Assembly: GCA_964440525.1 (NCBI GenBank)
Contig: CAYTTC010000001.1
Location: 1 to 64,000 of the forward strand
DNA: 64,000 nucleotides
Reading direction: 5' to 3'
DNA from: DASWJZ01 sp964440525
GTDB lineage: Bacteria; Pseudomonadota; Alphaproteobacteria; Rhizobiales; Afifellaceae
A model generated the notes under the pieces. It was not told where the DNA came from. It saw only the letters and a list, made by a program, of their open reading frames with translations, and ran no database searches. Below, piece by piece: positions 55,926-64,000 of the stretch (position 1 is the stretch's first letter; each line of letters opens with the position of its first letter). The translations under genes and the position numbers were made by a program.

Positions 55926-56432
55926 ATTTCGGGTGGCTCGATGTCACAACGAGTCGCGAATCAGGACGCCCGAGCCGGCACGCACGCCGAGGCGCCCGGT
56001 CGGCGTTCTGATCGACCACAAGGACCCGCAATCCCAACTAAGTCTCCCGCAGGCGGCTCGGTTCGCCCAAGCGATCGGCGTGCCATCGGAACAGCGGATG
56101 TCGCCTTAGGGTCCAGACTCAGAAGTGGCGGCACCCAAACGTTCAGTCTGCCTCACACCGCAAAGCAGACATTGGCGGGCGCGGTCCGCGGGTCCGTTTT
56201 GCGCCAATAGCGGACACTCGACTACCTATTACGCACTGCGATCCGCGGCGGGTGAGCATGTGGCAACCTTCCGTCCGGAACCCTTGTAATTAGGTTGGCG
56301 CTGGGCGTCGGCGATGCCAAACCGAGCCAATGCATTCCGATTCTTAACGGAAACTTTGCGCCATCCCGTCTGCAGAACTGAATCCGCGCGTCGTTGATTC
56401 GATTCTGGCCCAACGCACCATTAATGAGCTGG
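55926..56432. other. Gene-free region between convergent loci 2 and 3
   Basis: These 507 bp lie between two gene ends. On the plus strand about 55985-56109 can be read as RPVGVLIDHKDPQSQLSLPQ then AARFAQAIGVPSEQ and a TAG, which looks like the tail of a lost protein, but I do not recognise it. The rest, including a GC-rich stretch at 56170-56215, has no structure I can support. A short minus-strand open frame (56222-56413) is probably spurious. Confidence 0.5.
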
Positions 56433-57380
56433 CTATGCCCTCCGTTTCAGAAACGCGTCGATATCCTGGCTGGACGGCATGCTTTCGAGCGCGCCGATGC
56501 GCGTCGCCATGATGGCACCCGCTGCACAGGCGCGGACCGCGATCGTTTTCAGCGCCTCTCCCTGCAGTTCGAACCGGCGTTCGATCAGATCGACAAGGAG
56601 ATTCGACATGAAGGTGTCGCCGCAACCGACCGTATCGACGGGCGAAACCACGAAACCGGGCACTGAGACCCCCTCGCGCGCGGTGAAGAGATCGGCGCCG
56701 ATAGCCCCTTTCGTCACCGCGAATGCGATGAGTCCTTCATGCCATAGTGATCTCACTGCCGCTGTCGTGTCGGTCGAGCCGCATAGAAACGTGAGCTCGT
56801 CGCGGCTGACCTTCACAATGTTCGCCGCCCGAACCATCTCGATGCCGGCTTCCCGCATACGCGCCGGATTTCGCCAGAACGCAGCCCTGAAGTTCAGGTC
56901 GGTCGACACAAGCACGTCGTTGGCCTTGGCGCTGGTAATCGCGTGGCGCTGAGCAGCTGCGGAGATGGGTGTGGCAAGCAGTAGCGTTCCGACATGCAAT
57001 ATGTTGGAGGCTGCGATCAGATCGGCCCGGATTTCCACCGCGGCGAGATTCGAGTCGGCGCAGTTCTCCCGATAGAAAAAGAAGTCCGTCTCGCCGCTGG
57101 CGGTCTTCGAGACAACGGCCAGGGCCGTGTTGTGGGCGGCCGTGCGAATGATCGCGTGGGTGGCGACGCCCGTCGCTTTCAGCGCCGAAACGGCAGCCTC
57201 TCCGAACGCCTCCACGCCCACCTTTGTGATCATCGCGGACTTATGTCCAAGGCGCGCGACGCCGGCCGCGACGTTTCCGGGCGCGCCGCCCGGAAACGGC
57301 ATGTAGCCGACGCCCGCAGGCGTCTCGATTGGGATGAGGTCGATGACAAGCTCGCCGAGCGTCGTCACATCATAGCGCAT
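56433..57380 (-). CDS. PfkB-family carbohydrate kinase
   Basis: The 315-residue ribokinase-fold enzyme has GGAPGNVAAGVARLG near residue 30 for the sugar and the ATP/catalytic motif DTVGCGDTF (about residue 255) with the base aspartate. Fructokinases and 2-keto-3-deoxygluconate kinases are the closest functional groups; either would fit, the second because locus 2 should make 2-keto-3-deoxy acids. It is the last gene of locus 3, with 39 bp to the ATPase gene. Confidence 0.88.
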   Translation of the reverse strand: MRYDVTTLGELVIDLIPIETPAGVGYMPFPGGAPGNVAAGVARLGHKSAMITKVGVEAFGEAAVSALKATGVATHAIIRTAAHNTALAVVSKTASGETDFFFYRENCADSNLAAVEIRADLIAASNILHVGTLLLATPISAAAQRHAITSAKANDVLVSTDLNFRAAFWRNPARMREAGIEMVRAANIVKVSRDELTFLCGSTDTTAAVRSLWHEGLIAFAVTKGAIGADLFTAREGVSVPGFVVSPVDTVGCGDTFMSNLLVDLIERRFELQGEALKTIAVRACAAGAIMATRIGALESMPSSQDIDAFLKRRA

Positions 57381-57419
57381 CGATGCTCCGCACGCGCGCC
57401 CCCTATGTCGACCGCGGCC

Positions 57420-58475
57420 TCACGCGGCCCGGATCCGCTCGCCGCTTTCCGTATCGAACAGGAACACCGACGCATCGTTGAAGCCGAGGCCGATCGGCTC
57501 CTCCATCTCGTGCTGGGCGGACTTGTCCGCCTTCACGGTCACCGTTGCGTCGCCGAAGCGGCAGGTGACGAGCGAATGATCGCCGATCAGCTCTGTGGCG
57601 TAAACGGTGCCCGCGATCTTGCCGTCCTCTCGCTTCGTTACCCAGCAATCCTCCGGGCGAAGCCCCGCGGTGACCGCATTCTTAGTAGCCGTTATCCCGG
57701 TCGCGAAGCGCCCTTCAGGACAGGCGAACGCGCCGTTCGCGAGCTCTCCCCTGAGAAAATTCATCGGAGGCGAGCCGATGAAACCCGCGACGAAAAGGTT
57801 CGCCGGATCGTCGTAGATCTGCCGCGGAGTGGCGATCTGCTGCACGATGCCGCGGTTCATGATGGCGACGCGGTGCGCGAGCGTCATCGCCTCGATCTGG
57901 TCGTGGGTGACGTAGATCGTCGTCACGCCGAGGTCGGCCTGCAGACGCTTCAGTTCGGAGCGCATGTAGCCGCGCAGCTTGGCGTCGAGATTCGACAGCG
58001 GTTCGTCCATGAGGAAGACGCTCGGGCGGCGCACCATGGCGCGGGCGAGCGCGACGCGCTGGCGCTGCCCGCCGGAAAGCTGGCGCGGATACTGGCCGAG
58101 GTAGTCCTCCAGATGCACTTTCGCCGCCGCCTCGCGCACGGCGACCGTGCGAGCCTGCGGCGCGATCCGGCGGAGCTTCAGCGGGTAGCCGATGTTCTCC
58201 GCCACGGTCATGTGCGGGTAGAGCGCGTAGGACTGGAACACCATCGCGATATCCCGGTACTTCGGGAGCACGTTGGTGACGTCGCCGTTGCCGATGATGA
58301 TGCGTCCGGAGGTGACCGACTCCAGCCCCGCGATCATGCGGAGCGCGGTGGTCTTGCCGCAGCCGGACGGCCCGAGCAGCACGAGGAATTCCCCGTCCTC
58401 CACCTCCAGGTTGATCCCCTTGACGACGTGCACCGCGCCGAAGGACTTGTGGACGTCGGAGAGCGTGACCCGCAT
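57420..58475 (-). CDS. ABC sugar importer ATPase, UgpC/MalK-like (locus 3)
   Basis: The 351-residue ATPase has Walker A GPSGCGKT (35-42), signature LSGGQRQR, Walker B FLMDEPLSNLD and a C-terminal TOBE-type domain from about 235. It begins 3 bp after the upstream permease stop and serves the importer at 58479-62220. Confidence 0.92.
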   Translation of the reverse strand: MRVTLSDVHKSFGAVHVVKGINLEVEDGEFLVLLGPSGCGKTTALRMIAGLESVTSGRIIIGNGDVTNVLPKYRDIAMVFQSYALYPHMTVAENIGYPLKLRRIAPQARTVAVREAAAKVHLEDYLGQYPRQLSGGQRQRVALARAMVRRPSVFLMDEPLSNLDAKLRGYMRSELKRLQADLGVTTIYVTHDQIEAMTLAHRVAIMNRGIVQQIATPRQIYDDPANLFVAGFIGSPPMNFLRGELANGAFACPEGRFATGITATKNAVTAGLRPEDCWVTKREDGKIAGTVYATELIGDHSLVTCRFGDATVTVKADKSAQHEMEEPIGLGFNDASVFLFDTESGERIRAA

Positions 58476-58478
58476 CGC

Positions 58479-59525
58479 TTAGCCCTTCACCGCTCCGACG
58501 AGGAGCCCCCGCGCGATATGCTTCTGGAGCGCGGCAGATATCACCACCACCGGCGCGATCATGACGACGATGAGCACGGACATGTTCCACCATTGCGGTC
58601 CGCGCGTGGTGTTCTGGGCGGAAACGAGGACGGGCATCGTCTGCGCTTTCGCATTGGAGAGGAAGAGCGCCAGGAGATACTCGTTCCAGGCGAGGATCAG
58701 CACCAGCAGGAACGTGGCGACGAGGCCCGACCGCACCAGAGGCAGGGCGATCGTGAAGAAGACGCGGAACTTCGACGCGCCGTCGATCTCGGCGCTCTCC
58801 TCGAGATCGAGCGGAATGGCGGCGAAGAAGTCACGTGTCAGCCACACGACGATCGGCAGGTTGACCGCGGCGTAGGTGGCGATCAGCGCGACCTGCGTGT
58901 CGAGTAGCCGCAATTGTTGGAACATGACGTAGATCGGCAGCACGGCCACGATCGGCGGCATGATCCGGTTCGAGATGATCCAGAACTCGATATCGGTGTT
59001 GCCCAGCGCTATGCTGGTGCGCCGGGCGATGGTGAAAAGCGCGAGAAAGAAGAGCCCGATCGCGACGCTGAGAGCGATTTCCCACTGCACGCGGAACGTT
59101 GTGACCGCCGCGATCACCGCCACGAGCAACACCAGGAATGTCCCGACCGTCACGAACTTCACCCTGAGACGCGTGCGGACGAGCGCATAGGCGGCGAGCG
59201 ACCCCACGAGGACGGCAATGAATGTGCTCGCCAGCGCTACCACCAACGAGTTCACGTAGGGACCGAGCGTGTTGTTCTCCAACAACATGAAGTTCCAAGC
59301 CTGCAACGACGGCTTGAAATCGACGAAGGGGATGTAGAACGGCCCGTTGGCCACTTCGCCCTGCCCCTTGAAGGAGGTGATGAATACCCAATAGAGCGGC
59401 ACCACGACGACGAGCGTCCACAGCAAGAGAAGCGCATAGGTGACGACCTTGCCCGCCGGCGCCTGCCTATCCAACGCCGTCGGCTCGAACAGCCGCCGCG
59501 CGAGCGAGCGTGACTCTCCGTTCAT
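58479..59525 (-). CDS. ABC sugar permease, MalG-like (locus 3)
   Basis: The 348-residue permease has the EAA loop LEESAEIDGASKFRVFFTIA near residue 250. It is longer than usual because of an extra hydrophobic pair (about residues 118-170, VTVGTFLVLLVAVIAAVTT and IALSVAIGLFFLALFTIA) inserted before the core. ATG 59525 shares ATGA with the stop of the upstream permease; a longer open frame extending to 60374 is a shadow of that gene. Confidence 0.88.
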   Translation of the reverse strand: MNGESRSLARRLFEPTALDRQAPAGKVVTYALLLLWTLVVVVPLYWVFITSFKGQGEVANGPFYIPFVDFKPSLQAWNFMLLENNTLGPYVNSLVVALASTFIAVLVGSLAAYALVRTRLRVKFVTVGTFLVLLVAVIAAVTTFRVQWEIALSVAIGLFFLALFTIARRTSIALGNTDIEFWIISNRIMPPIVAVLPIYVMFQQLRLLDTQVALIATYAAVNLPIVVWLTRDFFAAIPLDLEESAEIDGASKFRVFFTIALPLVRSGLVATFLLVLILAWNEYLLALFLSNAKAQTMPVLVSAQNTTRGPQWWNMSVLIVVMIAPVVVISAALQKHIARGLLVGAVKG

Positions 59526-60658
59526 GCTTCGAACCGGCGCGCCGGCCGGACCACGAAGTTGAAGAAGGACACGCAGACGACGGTCGAGACGAACAGCAGC
59601 ATATAGCCGACCGCCGCCGACCCGCCGAGATCCTGCGTCCGCCACGCGATGAAGGAATGCAGCGTCATCGATTCGGTGGCGAGGCCGGGTCCGCCTCCCG
59701 TCAGCACGTTCGGCAGGTCGATGATCTTGAAGGCCTCGATCAGGCGGATCAGCACCACCGTGGCGGCAATCGGCGCAATCGCCGGCCAGGTGATGTCGCG
59801 GAAGATCTGGAAGCCCGTGGCGCCGTCGAGCCGCGCCGCCTCGACTTGCTCGCGCGGCTGGTTCTCGATCGCCGCGAGCAGCACAATGAACATGAAGGGC
59901 GTCCACTGCCAAGTGTCGCCGACGAGCACCATCAAGCGCGCCGACCAGGCTTCCGTCGCCCACGACCATTCGCTGATGCCGACGGCTCTCAAGAGCGGGG
60001 CGAAGGGGCCTTTCTGCATGTCCGCGAGCATGCGGAACGTGTAGGCGATGCCGACCGGCGTCACCATCAGTGGAATGAAGAAGAGGACGCGGAAGATGTT
60101 GCGGCCGCGGATCGGCTGGCCGCACAGAAGCGCAAGCCCCAGGCCCAGCAGGAACTGCACGAGCACGCCGACCACCACGTAGAGGAGCGTCGTGACGAGG
60201 GTGCCTGGAACGCCCCCGGCACCGAGCGTCGCCGTGGCGAGCGCCGCGAGCCCCAGCACCACGCCGGTGGAGATCAGCCGGCCCCCCATGCCGACGGCCG
60301 TCGCCTCGCCGCTCATCAGATAGCGCGCGAGGAAGAAGAGAAGCCCAAGGGCGACCAGCCCGAGCAGGCCCCATTGCAGCGGGCCGAAAGCGCCGAACGT
60401 GCCGAGGAAGTGGTATTGCTGCGAGCCGACGAGGAGCTTGCGGAAATTGGTCAAGCCGATGAATTTGAGCGTGAATCCGCCCGGCGCCAGCGCGAAGCGG
60501 GAGAGCGCGAGATAGGCCGAGATGATGAGCGGAAAGATTGCGAAGCAGAGCAGGATGATCACTGCCGGCAGCACCATGATCCGGCCGGAATGCTGGTCGA
60601 GCCGTTCGCCCAGTCCCGCGCGCGGGACGGCTTCAAGGGCGGTGTCGGCTGCTGTCAT
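59522..60658 (-). CDS. ABC sugar permease, MalF-like (locus 3)
   Basis: The 378-residue permease has helices from about residue 27 and the EAA loop QVEAARLDGATGFQIFRDIT near residue 278. Like its partner it is longer than usual: an extra hydrophobic block (about 100-185, QWGLLGLVALGLLFFLARYL, then STGVVLGLAALATATLGAGG) separates the first helix from the core. ATG 60658 is the natural start after the hairpin region downstream of the binding-protein gene. Confidence 0.88.
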   Translation of the reverse strand: MTAADTALEAVPRAGLGERLDQHSGRIMVLPAVIILLCFAIFPLIISAYLALSRFALAPGGFTLKFIGLTNFRKLLVGSQQYHFLGTFGAFGPLQWGLLGLVALGLLFFLARYLMSGEATAVGMGGRLISTGVVLGLAALATATLGAGGVPGTLVTTLLYVVVGVLVQFLLGLGLALLCGQPIRGRNIFRVLFFIPLMVTPVGIAYTFRMLADMQKGPFAPLLRAVGISEWSWATEAWSARLMVLVGDTWQWTPFMFIVLLAAIENQPREQVEAARLDGATGFQIFRDITWPAIAPIAATVVLIRLIEAFKIIDLPNVLTGGGPGLATESMTLHSFIAWRTQDLGGSAAVGYMLLFVSTVVCVSFFNFVVRPARRFEA

Positions 60659-60708
60659 GAGGACCTGAGGCCAAAATCCGACGGCAGGCGGCGCCCGACC
60701 ATCCGGAA

Positions 60709-60731
60709 GGCCCGGCGCAACGCGCCGGGCC
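60709..60731 (-). terminator. Perfect 10-bp stem-loop after the locus 3 binding-protein gene
   Basis: GGCCCGGCGC (60709-60718) and GCGCCGGGCC (60722-60731) form a perfect stem with a 3-base loop, 16 bases after the stop codon of the binding-protein gene and before the permease gene. There is no T-run, so partial termination or mRNA protection is more likely than full termination. Confidence 0.6.
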
Positions 60732-60747
60732 CATTGTCGCCAACCGA

Positions 60748-62220
60748 TCAGTTTGCGCCGATCGTGGCCCTGTAGATTTCGAGCTGCTCGTCCTTGCCAA
60801 TTTCGTCGTTCAGCTCGTTCCAGCCGTCTTCGACTGCCTTGACGGTCGCATCCTTGTCGATTTCGCCGGCGAGGTAGCGGGAGATCGCCTCGTCGAGCAC
60901 GACCTGCTGGTACTTCTGGTTCTGCGGAATGCGCAGGTCGAGGATCATGTTCGGGCTGCTCATGCTGTCGTTGATCGCCCCAAGATAGATCTTGGCCTCG
61001 TCCTCGCTCATGCCAGCGTTCTTCCAAGCGTCGCTATAGTCGAGCTGCGAGGTGCGGTAGGGGTTGAAGCCCGTGCCGCCGATCACGACGTCCTGGTTCG
61101 ATTGCGCCGGCTGCGTCATGTAGGAGAAATACGCGTAGGCCGCGTCCTTCACCTTCGCATCCGCCGCGGCGTTGATGCCGCCGCCCCAGCCGCCGAACGC
61201 TGCGAACGGCGCGTGGTTTACGCCGTCAACGGCATGCGGGCAAATTTCCGCCGAGCAGGCCTCGAGCTTCCCAGTCTCCCAGTTCAGCACTTCCTTCGAA
61301 CCCGGCATGATAGCCGCGCCCCACTTGCCCATCACCTTCGACTGAGCGGGGTCGATCGAGATTGTGCCGACATCACCCCAATCGAGGTTGAGCGCGCAGC
61401 GGCCCGAGGCGAACAGCGGACGCGTGTCGGAGACGTCGAGGTTCAGTTCGTCCGGCGGCCCGAACGGCGTCGACTCCGAAAGGAAATCGAGGGCCTTGCG
61501 GAACGCGTCGTTGTTGACGAGCGGCGTCATGTCGGCGGTGTTGAAGAAGGCGCCCTGGCTGGTGCCCTTCGACTGCGTCATGGAGCCGACCACGTCCATC
61601 ACGAACCAGTAGCTCTGAGCGTTGCGCTTCTTGGCGATGCAGGAGCCGAAGTCCGGCGTGCCGTCGCCGTTCATGTCCTTGCCGTGCGTCGCCTTCGCGA
61701 CCTCGAGATACTCGTCCCAGGTCTTCGGAACCGCCAGACCGGCTTCCTCGAGCACGTCCTTCCGGTAGTACATCATGTGGAAGTCGCCATCGAGCGTGAT
61801 CATGTAGACTTTTCCGTTGTACTTCTCGGAAAAGTCACGGAAGAACGCGCCGACGTCGTCCTGCTCGATCGCAGCATCGGCATCGACGCGCGGCGTCAGA
61901 TCCTCCAGGTAGCCGCCGGCGATGTAGTCGACCATCCATTGCGGCGCGAAGACCGCGGCGTCGACCGAGTTCGTCCCGCTCGCCCAGTCGGTCAGAACCT
62001 TCTGGTAAAGGTCGGAAAACGGCACGGCGATCACGTTGATCTTGGCGCCGGTCAAGGCCTCGAAGTCGGGGGCGCGCCGCTGCAGCGGCTCCTGGATAGC
62101 GCCCGTCTGGGTCAGAACGTTCACCGTTACGCCGGCGAACGGCTTGTCCTGCGCGACGGCGTATGACGCCGCAAATGCGCAGATGGCGGAAACGCCCGCC
62201 AGCAACAATCCACTTCTCAT
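60748..62220 (-). CDS. Family 1 sugar-binding protein (locus 3)
   Basis: The 490-residue periplasmic protein has a signal peptide of about 23 residues ending SYAVA^Q. The SBP_bac_1 fold is shown by VNVLTQTGAIQEPLQRRAPD, KVYMITLDGDFHMMYYRKDV and FNTADMTPLVNNDAFRKAL. A cysteine-containing loop (EACSAEICPHAVDGV) may form a disulfide. GGAGGAGATCCTT precedes ATG 62220. It is the first gene of the locus 3 transporter; a 193-bp gap separates it from the cupin isomerase gene. Confidence 0.88.
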   Translation of the reverse strand: MRSGLLLAGVSAICAFAASYAVAQDKPFAGVTVNVLTQTGAIQEPLQRRAPDFEALTGAKINVIAVPFSDLYQKVLTDWASGTNSVDAAVFAPQWMVDYIAGGYLEDLTPRVDADAAIEQDDVGAFFRDFSEKYNGKVYMITLDGDFHMMYYRKDVLEEAGLAVPKTWDEYLEVAKATHGKDMNGDGTPDFGSCIAKKRNAQSYWFVMDVVGSMTQSKGTSQGAFFNTADMTPLVNNDAFRKALDFLSESTPFGPPDELNLDVSDTRPLFASGRCALNLDWGDVGTISIDPAQSKVMGKWGAAIMPGSKEVLNWETGKLEACSAEICPHAVDGVNHAPFAAFGGWGGGINAAADAKVKDAAYAYFSYMTQPAQSNQDVVIGGTGFNPYRTSQLDYSDAWKNAGMSEDEAKIYLGAINDSMSSPNMILDLRIPQNQKYQQVVLDEAISRYLAGEIDKDATVKAVEDGWNELNDEIGKDEQLEIYRATIGAN

Positions 62221-62412
62221 AAGGATCTCCTCCCACTTAGTCGGGCGCCGCGGCGCAGGTCACCCGTCACACTCTGTCGGCCTCGCGCTCTGGAGGCGCG
62301 AGTGCCTAACCGTTTCGTCGGTAGCACATCGGCATCCGCCGTCGAGTCTATTTGCTAAGCACGCATGGCCAAAGCGCCGCGCGGGCTCGCCAGATGTCCG
62401 ACAGCTCCGGCC

Positions 62413-62979
62413 TCAGCTTGAATAATTCGGGTTGTCGGCGAGGACCATCTTCCCGCCTTGGTTGAGGACAAGCCGGCGCATGCCGCGTTCCTGGATCTCG
62501 CCATATTCGTGGCCGGCGTCGGTGGCGCAGAACCAGGTGAAGATCAGCTTGTCGGTCCCGGTGTTGATGGACCGGTGCGCCCAATCGGGCGGGATGAAGG
62601 CGCAGACGCCCGGCTTCATCTCCACCGTTCGCGTCTCTCCGCCGCGCGACTCCAAGAGCAGGAGGCCCAAGCCCGACTGCGTGTAATAGGCCTCGCCGCA
62701 TTCGCGACGGACATGGAAGTGGCCACGCGTCAGGTAAAATTCCTCGCCGACCTTGCCCGGCCACATGATCGTCGTGCCGAAGGCGAGATCGCTCTCCTCT
62801 TTGCGGTAGTCGATCACCTCGTAGACCGTCAGGTCGCCGCGCTCGCCGATCAGCGCCTCGAGCGCCTTCGGGTCGTGGAAGAAGCCGCGGAGATCGCTAA
62901 GGCGCTTGCTGTATCGGCTGGTGGACGGCGTGACCTCACCGGTCATTCCGTCAATCGCGACACCTTCGGGAAACAGCAT
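62413..62979 (-). CDS. Glucose-6-phosphate isomerase, cupin type
   Basis: The 188-residue protein fits the archaeal-type cupin PGI family: the metal motif GHFHVRRECGEAYY (two His, one Glu) near residue 97, and PPDWAHRSINTG with the fourth ligand near residue 130. These enzymes interconvert glucose 6-phosphate and fructose 6-phosphate and are unrelated to the common PGI. In a sugar operon it may act on a related phospho- or free sugar. It follows the shikimate-dehydrogenase-like gene on the same strand. Confidence 0.85.
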   Translation of the reverse strand: MLFPEGVAIDGMTGEVTPSTSRYSKRLSDLRGFFHDPKALEALIGERGDLTVYEVIDYRKEESDLAFGTTIMWPGKVGEEFYLTRGHFHVRRECGEAYYTQSGLGLLLLESRGGETRTVEMKPGVCAFIPPDWAHRSINTGTDKLIFTWFCATDAGHEYGEIQERGMRRLVLNQGGKMVLADNPNYSS

Positions 62980-63063
62980 CGACGCCTCACGCTCGCTAGG
63001 AAGGCGCGATGGTTAGCGGCGGCGTTCCGGCGCGTCAACGCCGCGCCAGCGGCGAATGCGCGA

Positions 63064-64000
63064 TCAGCCCTTCGCGGCGGAGATTGCGATTTCGGACAGA
63101 CGCTCGAACGCCGGGCCGGAGGTTGGAATCGCGACGTCGAAGACCTCCGCAATCACCTGCGTCCAGCCGTGCAGGAAGTAGGTCCAGCCGTCGACGACCG
63201 TGAGTTTCTTGGCGTCCGATTGAGCACGAGCCCGATTGAGGAACACGAGGTCGCCGCGATAGTTCAGCTCCCAGACGATTCCGCGCTCCGGGAACTCGGC
63301 GGCGTCGGTCAGCGGGGAACCGGGCGCGTCCTTGCCGAGTCCGGTGGCATTGATGACGAACGAACCGGGCGTGAGTGACCGGAGCGCATCATCATTGGCG
63401 CTCGCGTCCGCGGCGAGGACATAGTCGCTCGCGCAGTCGTGGGGCACGTCGCGATGCATGCGCTTGAGTTCGTCGAGACGGGCTTGGCTCCGGTCGGACA
63501 CAACGATCCGCGCGGGGACGTCTGCGCCGCGCTCGCGGCGCATCAGGTGCCAGGTGATGGCGGTGCCGGAACCGCCAGCGCCAATGCAGAACACATCCGC
63601 CTTGTTCCGCGCGAAGTAGCCGGGGCCGAGGAAACCATCGATCGCAAGGCCTGAGGAGACCGGATCCTTTGCATGGCAGATGAGCTTGCCGTCGCGCTTC
63701 GACAGGCAGCTCGTCTCGCGCATCAGCGCCGCCAGCGGATCGACCCGGTCGAAGAGATCGCTGCAGGCGGCGAAGAGGTTGACCTTGTGCGTCGTGACCA
63801 GCGCGCCGCGCGACAGCGGGTCCGCTTTTATGAAGGACACCGCCTCGCGGTAGGCGGCAGGATCGGCGCCGAGTGGAAAATCGATTCCCTCGATGACCGC
63901 ATCGCCGAGCCCGAGTTCTTTCGCCCACGCCGGAAAAATCTTCATGATCGAGCTTTGCCCGGTCGTGACGCCGATGAAGTAGAAGGTCGGCCGCGCAGCC
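63064..64000 (-). CDS. Shikimate dehydrogenase-like NAD(P) oxidoreductase (cut by window edge)
   Basis: The open frame continues past the right edge, so the true start is outside; at least 312 residues are visible, the first reading ARPTFYFIGVTTGQSSIMKI. The AroE-like layout is clear: SSIMKIFPAWA (substrate serines), LVTTHKVNL with the catalytic lysine, DGFLGPGYF, and the NAD(P) loop IGAGGSGTA. Members outside aromatic synthesis act on quinate, aminoshikimate or sugar-derived acids. Its place at the head of a sugar importer operon suggests such a catabolic role, which is inference. Confidence 0.85.
   Translation of the reverse strand, partial: AARPTFYFIGVTTGQSSIMKIFPAWAKELGLGDAVIEGIDFPLGADPAAYREAVSFIKADPLSRGALVTTHKVNLFAACSDLFDRVDPLAALMRETSCLSKRDGKLICHAKDPVSSGLAIDGFLGPGYFARNKADVFCIGAGGSGTAITWHLMRRERGADVPARIVVSDRSQARLDELKRMHRDVPHDCASDYVLAADASANDDALRSLTPGSFVINATGLGKDAPGSPLTDAAEFPERGIVWELNYRGDLVFLNRARAQSDAKKLTVVDGWTYFLHGWTQVIAEVFDVAIPTSGPAFERLSEIAISAAKG

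Noticed and set aside
58479..60374. A 631-residue protein spanning both locus 3 permeases
   Set aside because: Its first 280 or so residues are a shadow frame of the upstream permease; the natural start at 59525 overlaps the preceding stop by ATGA.

Overview
The window is high-GC DNA from an alphaproteobacterium, most likely of the order Hyphomicrobiales (Rhizobiales). The pointers are a class I lysyl-tRNA synthetase, a SAM-II riboswitch in front of metZ, the long two-part dCTP deaminase of this group, the block murA-DUF2948-hisD-UPF0262-maf-yacG with tRNA-Phe nearby, and a GH4/family-5 ABC sugar locus like the alpha-galactoside (agp) region of rhizobia. I cannot name the genus.

Layout. 1-7.3 kb is housekeeping: lysK (cut by the left edge), a lytic transglycosylase, an orphan periplasmic binding protein, a CDP-alcohol phosphatidyltransferase, metZ under a SAM-II riboswitch, dcd, a membrane-methyltransferase fusion and tRNA-Gly(CCC). 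7.3-8.3 kb is decayed sequence with a small zinc-ribbon gene and a frameshifted gene. 8.3-20.8 kb is sugar locus 1: a divergent AraC regulator, then GH4 glycosidase, family-5 binding protein, two permeases, a double ATPase, a second GH4 enzyme, a Gfo/Idh/MocA oxidoreductase and an aldo/keto reductase. 20.8-32 kb holds a binding-protein remnant, a FadR-type regulator with a candidate operator, kup and a K+/H+ antiporter, a large zinc-ribbon/cyclase/ATPase/TPR protein, and a glycosyltransferase interrupted by a 54-bp insertion carrying a stop codon. 32-36.7 kb is the conserved murA to yacG block. 36.7-42 kb holds a leaderless lysozyme-like protein with a lipoprotein partner, an RND exporter and an exported protein.

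42.3-45.5 kb is a scar. tRNA-Phe is followed by a perfect tandem 23-bp copy of its 3' end, then a broken hsdR fused to a headless short-chain dehydrogenase, then degraded sequence. 45.5-55.9 kb is locus 2, for a sugar acid: a leftward GntR regulator, an enolase-superfamily dehydratase and an RraA-like protein, and a rightward ABC importer followed by two more enolase-superfamily dehydratases. 56.4-64 kb is locus 3 on the minus strand: a shikimate-dehydrogenase-like protein (cut by the right edge), a cupin phosphoglucose isomerase, a complete ABC sugar importer and a PfkB kinase.

Together the window encodes three separate carbohydrate importers with matching catabolic enzymes. In all three, the binding-protein gene is followed at once by a strong stem-loop, which should let it be expressed above the permeases. 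A family of long inverted repeats occurs three times between genes. I see no CRISPR array, complete insertion sequence or rRNA. The most unusual signals are the palindromic insertion in the glycosyltransferase, the tandem tRNA-Phe repeat with the hsdR-SDR chimera, a perfect 18-bp hairpin at 29.74 kb, and the leaderless lysozyme/lipoprotein pair.
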